From Acidobacteriota bacterium (lineage in GTDB: Bacteria; Acidobacteriota; Aminicenantia; Aminicenantales; Saccharicenantaceae), in contig JBDKSB010000001.1 of assembly GCA_039683095.1 (NCBI GenBank), positions 388,567 to 452,566 of the forward strand: DNA of 64,000 nt, read 5' to 3'. Of the stretch, positions 8,305 to 14,697 are shown piece by piece. Within the stretch, counting starts at the first letter, position 1. Every line of letters begins with the position of its first letter. The position numbers were made by a program, and so were the translations under genes. Under the pieces are notes generated by a model that saw nothing but the letters and a program-made list of their open reading frames with translations, had not been told where the DNA came from and ran no database searches.

Positions 8305-8467
8305 TGATGCCGCTCCCCCCGGGAATTATACAGGATTGTCCGGTCCGGGGCCATTCGCTTCGATCCCGGATGGCCGCCCGGCCGGGAGAGGCGCGGCGGC
8401 TCCCCCGGCCGTCATTGACAATAGGCCTCCCGAGGGCTATTCATCTAATACGAGGGGAAGGTGGTCC

Positions 8468-9808
8468 ATGCTTGATCCGCACGGGGGGCGGCGACGTCCG
8501 GCCGAGCCGGCCAGCGTCCGGAAAGAGATCCACCGGCCGCAGAGCTTGGTGAAGACGGAGGGGGGCGAGATCCGGGACCTCAGCAAGGAAGCGGAGGCGG
8601 AGATCGCCCGGTTCAAGCAGTACGAGCAGTCGCTGCTCGAGGCCGCCGGGATCTGGTTCGAGGCCTACGACGGGAACGGCCGGCTGGTCGTCTGGAACTC
8701 GGCGGCCGAGGACATCTCGGGCTATGCGCGGGAGGAGGTCCTGGGGAGCCGCAGGAACCTGGACCTGCTCTATCCGGTTCCATCGCGCCGGAGGGCGATC
8801 GCGGACCTGATCTTCGGGAAGAGGACCGGGCGGGCGCCGGTCCGCTTCGAATCGGAGATCGCGGCCAAGGGCGGAGAGACCAAGGTCTTCAGCTGGTACG
8901 CCAGCCGCCTCTGCGGCGACTGGGGACAGCCGCTCGGCACGATCGTACTGGGCCTGGATATCAGCGAGCGGAGGCGGGCGGAAGCCCGCGCCAAGAAGAC
9001 CCGGGAGATCGTCCAGGCGCTGTTCGACGCGATGGCCGAACTGATCTTCATCACGGATACGAAGGGCTTCATCCTGGCGAGCAACGCCGTCGCGGCCAGG
9101 CGCTTGAGGGCTCAGCGATTGGCGGGCCGGCGGATCTTCGATGCCCTGCCGGGCCACCCGCGTATCGGGGTGCTCCAGGCCCATTTCCGGAAAGCCCTGC
9201 GCACCGGCCGGCCCGTCCGCTTCGAGGACAGCTATCTCGGGCTGCGATTCGAGACCACGATCTACCCGATCAGGCCGGCCGACCGGGGGATCGAGCAGGT
9301 CGCGGTCTGCGCCGTCGACGTGACGGCGGAGAAGATCGCCGAGGCCAGGCTGAGCCAGCAGAAGGCCTTGCTCGAGGAGAAGAACGTCGCGCTACGCGAG
9401 ATGATCCGCCAGGTCGAAGGGGAGAAATCGCGGATCGAAGAGCGGGTCGTCAAGAACGTCCACCGGCTCCTGCTGCCCCTGGTCGCCAAGCTGAAGGCCA
9501 AGGGCAGCAGGATCGACCGGACCTACGTAGGCCTGCTCGAAAAGGCCCTCCGGGAGCTGGCCGACGTGCGCAGCGAAATCCTCGGGGCGAGCGACCTGAG
9601 GCTGACCCAGAAGGAGATCGAGGTCGCGAACATGATCGAGAGCGGGCTGACGTCCAAGGAGATCGGACGGCTCCTCGACATCTCCCCCAGGACCGTCGAG
9701 ATCCATCGGGGCAACCTCCGCCGGAAGCTTGGCCTGTCCGGCCGGCGGCAGAGCCTACCGGCGGCCCTGCGCCGGCTGCTGAAGAGCCCGCGGGCTAAAT
9801 ACGTATAA
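8468..9808 (+). CDS. PAS-PAS-coiled coil-LuxR transcriptional regulator
   Basis: This 446-residue sensory regulator has two PAS domains (about residues 50-175 and 185-300; the first ends in LGLDISERRRAEA, the second in VDVTAEKIAEARL), then a long coiled coil. The C-terminal LuxR/FixJ-type helix-turn-helix contains LTQKEIEVANMI and SGLTSKEIGRLLDISPRTVEIHRGNLRRKLG. No histidine-kinase or receiver domain is visible, so signal and DNA binding lie in one chain. The ATG at 8468 is preceded by GGGAAGGTGG, and longer upstream reading is not conserved-looking. The ligand is unknown. The stop codon lies inside a perfect hairpin (9797-9821). Confidence 0.85.
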   Translation: MLDPHGGRRRPAEPASVRKEIHRPQSLVKTEGGEIRDLSKEAEAEIARFKQYEQSLLEAAGIWFEAYDGNGRLVVWNSAAEDISGYAREEVLGSRRNLDLLYPVPSRRRAIADLIFGKRTGRAPVRFESEIAAKGGETKVFSWYASRLCGDWGQPLGTIVLGLDISERRRAEARAKKTREIVQALFDAMAELIFITDTKGFILASNAVAARRLRAQRLAGRRIFDALPGHPRIGVLQAHFRKALRTGRPVRFEDSYLGLRFETTIYPIRPADRGIEQVAVCAVDVTAEKIAEARLSQQKALLEEKNVALREMIRQVEGEKSRIEERVVKNVHRLLLPLVAKLKAKGSRIDRTYVGLLEKALRELADVRSEILGASDLRLTQKEIEVANMIESGLTSKEIGRLLDISPRTVEIHRGNLRRKLGLSGRRQSLPAALRRLLKSPRAKYV

Positions 9809-9821
9809 AGGCTACGTATTT
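9797..9821 (+). terminator. Perfect 9-bp AT-rich hairpin over the stop codon
   Basis: AAATACGTA (9797-9805) and TACGTATTT (9813-9821) are exact reverse complements separated by a 7-nt loop that contains the TAA stop. The stem is AT-rich and has no clear U-tract, so it may end transcription weakly, stabilise the 3' end, or act as a protein-binding inverted repeat. Its role is inferred from position only. Confidence 0.45.
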
Positions 9822-9840
9822 CCTAGGCGTTCAATAGGGG

Positions 9841-9869
9841 TTGAGAAAACCGGCGGAGACGTCTACACT
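9841..9869 (+). promoter_or_regulatory. Predicted sigma-70 promoter of the XRE operon
   Basis: The -35 is TTGAGA (9841-9846) and the -10 is TACACT (9864-9869), with a 17-bp spacer. Transcription would start near 9876, giving a leader of about 107 nt that holds the inverted repeat described at 9908-9969. Confidence 0.5.
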
Positions 9870-9907
9870 CCGCGATGTTCGTTATAAGGCGGACTTTCAG
9901 TCTTAAG

Positions 9908-9969
9908 TGTATTAATAGCCCGTCGCGGGCCCGTTCCGCTTGCTTTTTCGGAGAGGCCTGATTAATACA
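9908..9969. promoter_or_regulatory. Paired inverted-repeat arms flanking a hairpin; candidate XRE operator or leader structure
   Basis: TGTATTAAT (9908-9916) and ATTAATACA (9961-9969) are exact reverse complements, and each contains the palindrome ATTAAT, with centres 50 bp apart. Between them GCCCG-TCG-CGGGC (9918-9930) can fold. The pair lies between the predicted transcription start and the XRE gene. It could be two operator half-sites bound by the XRE protein or a stem in the mRNA leader. Confidence 0.4.
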
Positions 9970-9982
9970 ACGTGGAGTGACC

Positions 9983-10324
9983 ATGGCCGAAGACAAAACG
10001 ATCACCAGCGAAGCCTATCTCAAGGTGATCAGCCAGAACGTCCGGCGCCTGCGGGGCGCGATGAGCCAGGCGGAGTTCGCCCAAAAGGCGGGGATCTCGA
10101 GCTCGACCGTGCATCGGATCGAGAGCCGCAAGAACTTCAACGTCGACAGCCTGCTCAAGATCGCCGTCGCCTGCGGGCTCTATCCCTACGAGATCTGCAT
10201 GAGCGAAGGCGACCGGCGGCGCATCCAAACCGACCCCGGCGTCCTGATGGGGTCTTTGAGAGAAAGCCTCAAGAAGGAGATCCTCGCGGAATTGAAAAGG
10301 GATTCACCTTCCGGGGCCAGATGA
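9983..10324 (+). CDS. XRE-family helix-turn-helix regulator
   Basis: This 113-residue protein is a Cro/C1-type DNA-binding domain with a short tail. The HTH runs through LRGAMSQAEFAQKAGISSSTVHRIES, followed by a helix NVDSLLKIAVACGLYPYEIC. The ATG at 9983 is favoured over GTG at 9977 because GTGGAGTG lies at ribosome-binding distance. Its stop overlaps the ATG of the next gene. As first gene of a three-gene overlapping operon preceded by palindromic sites, it probably autoregulates the operon. The C-terminal 40 residues are charged helix with no recognisable ligand domain. Confidence 0.85.
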   Translation: MAEDKTITSEAYLKVISQNVRRLRGAMSQAEFAQKAGISSSTVHRIESRKNFNVDSLLKIAVACGLYPYEICMSEGDRRRIQTDPGVLMGSLRESLKKEILAELKRDSPSGAR

Positions 10325-10824
10325 GCATCCCCGATTTCCTGGCCGCGGCCGCGGACCTTCATCTGTCCCTTTCGGCGTTGTGCGACACCCTGGCGGGATT
10401 GTCCCGAGACATGCCGGCGGCCGGGCCGCTCCGGGCTTTGTCGCGGGAGAAGGCCCGTCAGGCCAACGCTCTTCGCCGGGCCAACCGGGACCGCGGCACG
10501 CTGGCCTCCTTGATCACGGGGGTCCAGGTCGATGGCGACGCGGTCCGGCGCGGGATCGAGGGGGCCGAGACGCTCCGTCGAACGCTCCTCGGCGGCCGGG
10601 CCTCGCTCGCGGCCGGGCTCCGGGGGCTGTCCGCCCTTGAACGCGATCTGGCGGCGATCCTGGCGGCGGCGCCGGACTTCGCCGATATCTCCTTGAACAG
10701 GGCCATCCTCAACGTCCGGAAGAAGGGGCAAGCCCATATTGCGCTTCTGCAGGGGCTCGTCGACGGGCCGGGAGAAGGCGGCCCCGGAGCTGAGGCGCCG
10801 GGAGGACCGAATGAAGGATCTTGA
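10321..10824 (+). CDS. Hypothetical alpha-helical protein of the XRE operon
   Basis: This 167-residue protein is not recognised. It is almost entirely predicted helix, rich in Ala, Leu and Arg, with heptad-like spacing (LSREKARQANALRRANRDRG and later ALERDLAAILAAA), and ends in a Gly/Pro-rich tail. It has no signal peptide or clear membrane segment. Its ATG overlaps the stop of the XRE gene, and the next gene starts inside its 3' end, so the three products are probably made together. The codon bias matches its neighbours, so it looks like a real gene. Confidence 0.6.
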   Translation: MSIPDFLAAAADLHLSLSALCDTLAGLSRDMPAAGPLRALSREKARQANALRRANRDRGTLASLITGVQVDGDAVRRGIEGAETLRRTLLGGRASLAAGLRGLSALERDLAAILAAAPDFADISLNRAILNVRKKGQAHIALLQGLVDGPGEGGPGAEAPGGPNEGS

Positions 10825-11203
10825 GACGGAATACTGGCTCCATCATCAGATCTCCGAGTTCAAGGCCCGGGCCTGGAGGCAGGCGCTCGAACAGCTGAAG
10901 TTCTATCTGGACCTCCTGAGCATCCGGATCGTCGAACGCTCCGGCCCGGAGAGCGTCTGGATAGAGCTGTTCAAGCAGGCGCGGCCGTATTTCTCGCTCG
11001 AATTCCGGTTCGAAGTCTCCCGTCCCGGCGACGACGGCCGCTCCCCGCACGTCAGGCCGCGGGTCGCGTTTCACATGCAGAACATGGAAATGATCTCTCT
11101 CGAGAAGAGGTTCCCCGCCCTGGATCGGGAGCTGGCCCTGATCGAGAGCCGTGATATCTACGACGTCGTCGAAAGCCTCGTGCGGTTCTATCGCGAGGCC
11201 TGA
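10811..11203 (+). CDS. Hypothetical protein, third gene of the XRE operon
   Basis: This 130-residue soluble protein has a mixed alpha/beta look and no recognised family. It starts with ETEYWLHHQISEFKARAWRQ (helical), has a charged middle (FSLEFRFEVSRPGDDGR) and ends in helices (RDIYDVVESLVRFYREA). The ATG at 10811 overlaps the 3' end of the preceding gene by 14 bp in a different frame. Nothing suggests enzymatic residues. With the XRE gene and the helical protein it forms an orphan three-gene unit whose job is unknown. Confidence 0.6.
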   Translation: MKDLETEYWLHHQISEFKARAWRQALEQLKFYLDLLSIRIVERSGPESVWIELFKQARPYFSLEFRFEVSRPGDDGRSPHVRPRVAFHMQNMEMISLEKRFPALDRELALIESRDIYDVVESLVRFYREA

Positions 11204-11214
11204 CCGTCCTGTCG

Positions 11215-11243
11215 TTGACTCCCTTTCGCCGGGCCACTATACT
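11215..11243 (+). promoter_or_regulatory. Promoter giving a leaderless mRNA for the lysyl-PG synthase gene
   Basis: TTGACT (11215-11220), a 17-bp spacer and TATACT (11238-11243) make a strong sigma-70 pair. Only six bases separate the -10 from the ATG at 11250, so the expected start nucleotide is the A of the start codon. No Shine-Dalgarno sequence can fit. Confidence 0.7.
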
Positions 11244-11249
11244 CGTGAT

Positions 11250-12941
11250 ATGAAGGCCGGGAGGGGGCTTCCGGATCTCTCCGGGCGCGGGACCCGCCGG
11301 CTCCTGGTCAGGATCGCCGGGCTCGTCACCCTGGGGAGCGGCGTTGTCAACATAGTCTCGGCGGCCGGAAAGAGCCTCCCGGCGCGCGTGGCCGTCCTGA
11401 AGGACGTCTTCCCCCTCGAGTTCCTGCACGTCGCCCGCTTCCTCTCCCTGCTCATCGGCATCTCCCTGGCCGTCTCGTCGCTGAACATCTTCAAGAGAAA
11501 GAAGCGGGCCTATATCCTGGTGATGGTCCTCTCGGCGCTGTCCATCATCTTCCACCTGACCAAGGGCCTGGATTACGAGGAGGCGATCGGCTCCCTCGCT
11601 CTCATGGCGATCCTCTTTCTGGCCCGGAGGAATTTCACGGTCAAGAGCGTCGTCCCGGACGTCCGGTCGACGGCGGCCCGGCTGGGGACCGCCCTGGCCG
11701 CGACCCTCCTCTACGGGACGGCCGGCTTCTGGCTCCTGGACAAGCGCGATTTCGGCGTCGACTTCAACGTCGCGGACGGCATCCGCCAAACCCTCGCCGC
11801 TCTTGTCTTCAACAAGGACCCGTCCCTGGTCCCGCGGACGCGCTTCGCGGCCTGGTTCCTGGATTCGCTCGATCTCATCGCCGTCGCGGCCGTCCTCTAT
11901 GCCCTGTATTCCCTGTTCCGGCCCGTTTATTACCGGTTGAGGACCCTGCCCCAAGAGCGGAGCCGGGCGGCCGGGATCCTCGAGGCCCACGGCAAGTCCT
12001 CCCTCGATCCCTTCAAGCTGGCGGCCGACAAATCGTATTTCTTCTCCGCCTCCGGCCGGTCCTTCCTGGCCTACCGGATGGCCGGGACATTCGCCGTCGT
12101 CCTGGCCGATCCCGCCGGTCCCGACGACGAGATCGGGGAGATTATCCGCGCGTTCAGGGACCTTTGCGGGGAGAACGACTGGCGGCTGGCCTTCTACCAG
12201 GTCCTGCCGGACTTCCTGCCCCTCTACCGGGCCGCGGGCTTCAAGAAGATGAAGGTCGGCGACGACGCGATCGTCGAGCTGGCCGAGTTCAACCTGGAGG
12301 GCAAGCGGATGAAGCACATCCGCCACGCCGTGAACCAGCTCGACAAGACCGGGATCAGCGCGGTCCGCTACGATCCCCCCGTCGCCGACGGGGTCCTGGC
12401 GGGGATCCGGGAGGTCTCGGACGACTGGCTGGGCATCCCCGGACGGCGGGAACGCGGCTTCACGGTCGGCGTCTTCTCCGAGGAGGACATCCGCCGGACG
12501 CCCGTCTTCGCCGCGGTCCAACCGGACGGGCGCATCCTGGCCTTCATGAACATCATCCGCTCCTACGCCCCCGGCGAGACGACCATCGACCTGATGCGGC
12601 ACCGCCGCGACGCCCCGGCCGGCGTCATGGACTTCCTGTTCGTCCGTCTCTTCGAGGCGCAGAAGGCCCGGGGCTTCACCCGGTTCAGCCTCGGCCTGGC
12701 CCCCATGTCGGGCTTCCGCGAAGGCGAGGACGCCGGGGCGGAGGAGCGGGCCGTCCAGTACTTCCTGCAGCGTTCGAATTTCCTGTTCAGCTACAGCGGC
12801 CTCCTGGAATACAAGGCCAAGTTCGCGACCCGGTGGGAGCCCCGCTACGCGATCTACCGCAACGTCCTCGAGCTGCCCCGCTTCGCGGTCGCGCTGATCG
12901 GGGTCTCGGGGCTGAAGGACGAGGGGGCCGGCGGTGATTAG
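11250..12941 (+). CDS. Phosphatidylglycerol lysyltransferase-like membrane protein (MprF synthase half, DUF2156)
   Basis: This 563-residue protein has about six membrane helices in the first 240 residues, then a large cytoplasmic domain (about 250-550) of the tandem GNAT-like DUF2156 type that transfers an aminoacyl group from tRNA to phosphatidylglycerol. Matching features include SRAAGILEAHGKSSLDPFKLAADKSYFF (start of the synthase domain), the ARHxxN-like segment in MKHIRHAVNQLDKTG, and FSLGLAPMSGF. It corresponds to the C-terminal half of MprF/LpiA, with the flippase half encoded by the next gene. The amino acid used (Lys, Ala or other) cannot be read from sequence. The -10 element directly before the ATG predicts leaderless translation. 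Confidence 0.82.
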   Translation: MKAGRGLPDLSGRGTRRLLVRIAGLVTLGSGVVNIVSAAGKSLPARVAVLKDVFPLEFLHVARFLSLLIGISLAVSSLNIFKRKKRAYILVMVLSALSIIFHLTKGLDYEEAIGSLALMAILFLARRNFTVKSVVPDVRSTAARLGTALAATLLYGTAGFWLLDKRDFGVDFNVADGIRQTLAALVFNKDPSLVPRTRFAAWFLDSLDLIAVAAVLYALYSLFRPVYYRLRTLPQERSRAAGILEAHGKSSLDPFKLAADKSYFFSASGRSFLAYRMAGTFAVVLADPAGPDDEIGEIIRAFRDLCGENDWRLAFYQVLPDFLPLYRAAGFKKMKVGDDAIVELAEFNLEGKRMKHIRHAVNQLDKTGISAVRYDPPVADGVLAGIREVSDDWLGIPGRRERGFTVGVFSEEDIRRTPVFAAVQPDGRILAFMNIIRSYAPGETTIDLMRHRRDAPAGVMDFLFVRLFEAQKARGFTRFSLGLAPMSGFREGEDAGAEERAVQYFLQRSNFLFSYSGLLEYKAKFATRWEPRYAIYRNVLELPRFAVALIGVSGLKDEGAGGD

Positions 12942-13941
12942 CGCGAGAGTCTCCCGGGTCCTGCGCCAGGCGGCCGCCTACATCATCGCCGCGGCCTGCC
13001 TGGTCTGGGTCTTCCACGACGTCGACGCGTCCAGATTCCTGGCCAGCGTCACGGGGCTCGACTGGGGCTGGGTCGCCCTGGCCGTCGTCCTCGATACCGT
13101 GAGCTACGTCTGCCAGGGGATCCGCTGGCGGCTCCTGCTCGGGCCGCTAGGCCGGATCTCCTCCCTGCGGGCCACCGAGGCGGTCTATTCCGGCCTGTTC
13201 GTCAACGAGGTCCTGCCGTTCCATCTGGGGGAGGTCGCCCGGGCCTACCCGGTCTCGCGCTGGCTGAGCGCGCCGTTCGTCGCCGTCATACCCTCGATGG
13301 CCCTGGAGCGGCTCTTCGACGGCATCTGGCTGGCGGCCGGGATCGGGATCACGGCCGTCTTCGTCCCGCTCCCCCGCGATCTCGTCCGGGCCGGCGACAT
13401 CTTCGGCCTGGCCATCCTGGCCCTGACCGCGCTCTTCCTCTTCCTGCTGTTCCGGAAAGCGCGCCAGGCTCGGGCCGGCGCACCGGACCGGGCCCGGCGC
13501 CCGGGGCCGGTCCGGTGGATCGCCGGGAACGTCCGGGCGATCGAGACCGGGCTCCGTTCGATCGGCCTCTCTCGGTCCTCGATCGCGGCCTTCTTCCTGT
13601 CCTTCCTCCTCGTGGCGCTTCAGGCCCTGTCCTTCTGGCTGATCATGGCGGCGGCCGGCTTCGGCCTGTCGTTCCTGATGGGCACGGCCGTCTTCCTCAT
13701 CGTCCGGTTCGGGACCGTCCTGCCCGGCGCCCCCGGCAACCTTGGCCTCTACCAGGTGTTCTGCGTGCTCGGATTGGGCCTGTTCGGGGTGGACAAATCG
13801 GCCGCCGCGGGCTTTTCGGTCGTGGTCTTCGTCCTGCTTTCCGTCCCTCTGTGGGTGCTCGGGTTCTTGGCCCTGGGCCGCACGGGGATGACCTTCGCCG
13901 CGATCAGGTCCAAGATGGGCGAAGAGGAGGGGTCCGCATGA
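12934..13941 (+). CDS. LPG_synthase_TM-family flippase (MprF flippase half, UPF0104)
   Basis: This 335-residue integral membrane protein has about eight helices and belongs to the family that forms the N-terminal flippase of MprF, which moves aminoacylated phosphatidylglycerol to the outer leaflet. Typical blocks are GLFVNEVLPFHLGEVARAY, PSMALERLFDG and the glycine-rich PGAPGNLGLYQ. The start is GTG at 12934, overlapping the synthase gene by 8 bp. The stop overlaps the next ATG. Synthase and flippase are therefore separate polypeptides here, in an order opposite to the fused protein. A dedicated flippase for another phospholipid is the alternative. Confidence 0.85.
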   Translation: MISARVSRVLRQAAAYIIAAACLVWVFHDVDASRFLASVTGLDWGWVALAVVLDTVSYVCQGIRWRLLLGPLGRISSLRATEAVYSGLFVNEVLPFHLGEVARAYPVSRWLSAPFVAVIPSMALERLFDGIWLAAGIGITAVFVPLPRDLVRAGDIFGLAILALTALFLFLLFRKARQARAGAPDRARRPGPVRWIAGNVRAIETGLRSIGLSRSSIAAFFLSFLLVALQALSFWLIMAAAGFGLSFLMGTAVFLIVRFGTVLPGAPGNLGLYQVFCVLGLGLFGVDKSAAAGFSVVVFVLLSVPLWVLGFLALGRTGMTFAAIRSKMGEEEGSA

Positions 13942-14690
13942 GCCGGAACCGATTCGCGGCCGCCGTTCTCCTGGCCGGCTGGATCATCATGCCCGGGCCT
14001 GTCGCGGCCGCCGGATCGAGCGGCCCGGCCGGACAGGCCCTGACAGCTCCCGCGGCCCAGCGCCTCGACGACCTGCCGCTCGTCGAGGTGCCGGCCCAGG
14101 GCGGCGGGCGCGGCCTCCTGGCGGTCATGCTCACGGGGGACGGCGGCTGGGCGGTCGCCGACAAGGGTCTGGCGAAGGATCTGGCGGCAGCCGGCATCCC
14201 GGTCGTCGGCTTCAACTCGCTCAAGTACTTCTGGAAGCAGCGGACGCCCGAGGAAGCCGCGGCGGACCTGCAGCGCGTCCTCGAGCGCTACCTGCCGGCC
14301 TGGGGCAAGAAACAGGCCATCCTGATCGGCTATTCCCTCGGCGCGGACGTCCTGCCCTTCATGATGAACAGGATGTCCGAGGACGTCCAGGCCGAGGTCC
14401 GAATGGTCGTCCTCATGAGCGCGAGCCGGAGCGCCGAGTTCGAGTTCCACGTCCTCGACTGGCTGGGCCGGTCGGGAGGGAAGCGGTCCCTGCCGACCAT
14501 CCCCGAGATCGGGCGGATCAGGCCCGGCGTCGCGGTTCTCTGCGTCCACGGCGAGAAAGACAGCGGTGCGATCTGCGGCGAGCTCGATCCGGGCCGGGTC
14601 CGGTCGGCGGCCATCCCCGGCGGCCACCGCGTCGGCGGCGGCTACGGGCCGGTCGCAGCGGCCATCCTGGCCGCGCTCGACGAGCGCTGA
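13938..14690 (+). CDS. AcvB/VirJ-like periplasmic serine hydrolase (probable aminoacyl-PG hydrolase)
   Basis: This 250-residue alpha/beta-hydrolase has an N-terminal signal peptide (hydrophobic to about residue 25). The family signatures LTGDGGWAVADKGLAKDLA and GFNSLKYFWKQRTPEEAA are typical of AcvB/VirJ. The nucleophile is Ser133 in GYSLGAD, with candidate Asp in VHGEKDSG and His in PGGHRVGG. In Agrobacterium AcvB hydrolyses lysyl-phosphatidylglycerol and is encoded with the lysyl-PG synthase LpiA. The same pairing here, with overlapping genes, supports a synthesis-flipping-degradation unit acting on aminoacyl-PG at the outer face of the inner membrane. Confidence 0.83.
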   Translation: MSRNRFAAAVLLAGWIIMPGPVAAAGSSGPAGQALTAPAAQRLDDLPLVEVPAQGGGRGLLAVMLTGDGGWAVADKGLAKDLAAAGIPVVGFNSLKYFWKQRTPEEAAADLQRVLERYLPAWGKKQAILIGYSLGADVLPFMMNRMSEDVQAEVRMVVLMSASRSAEFEFHVLDWLGRSGGKRSLPTIPEIGRIRPGVAVLCVHGEKDSGAICGELDPGRVRSAAIPGGHRVGGGYGPVAAAILAALDER

Positions 14691-14697
14691 GCGGCGG

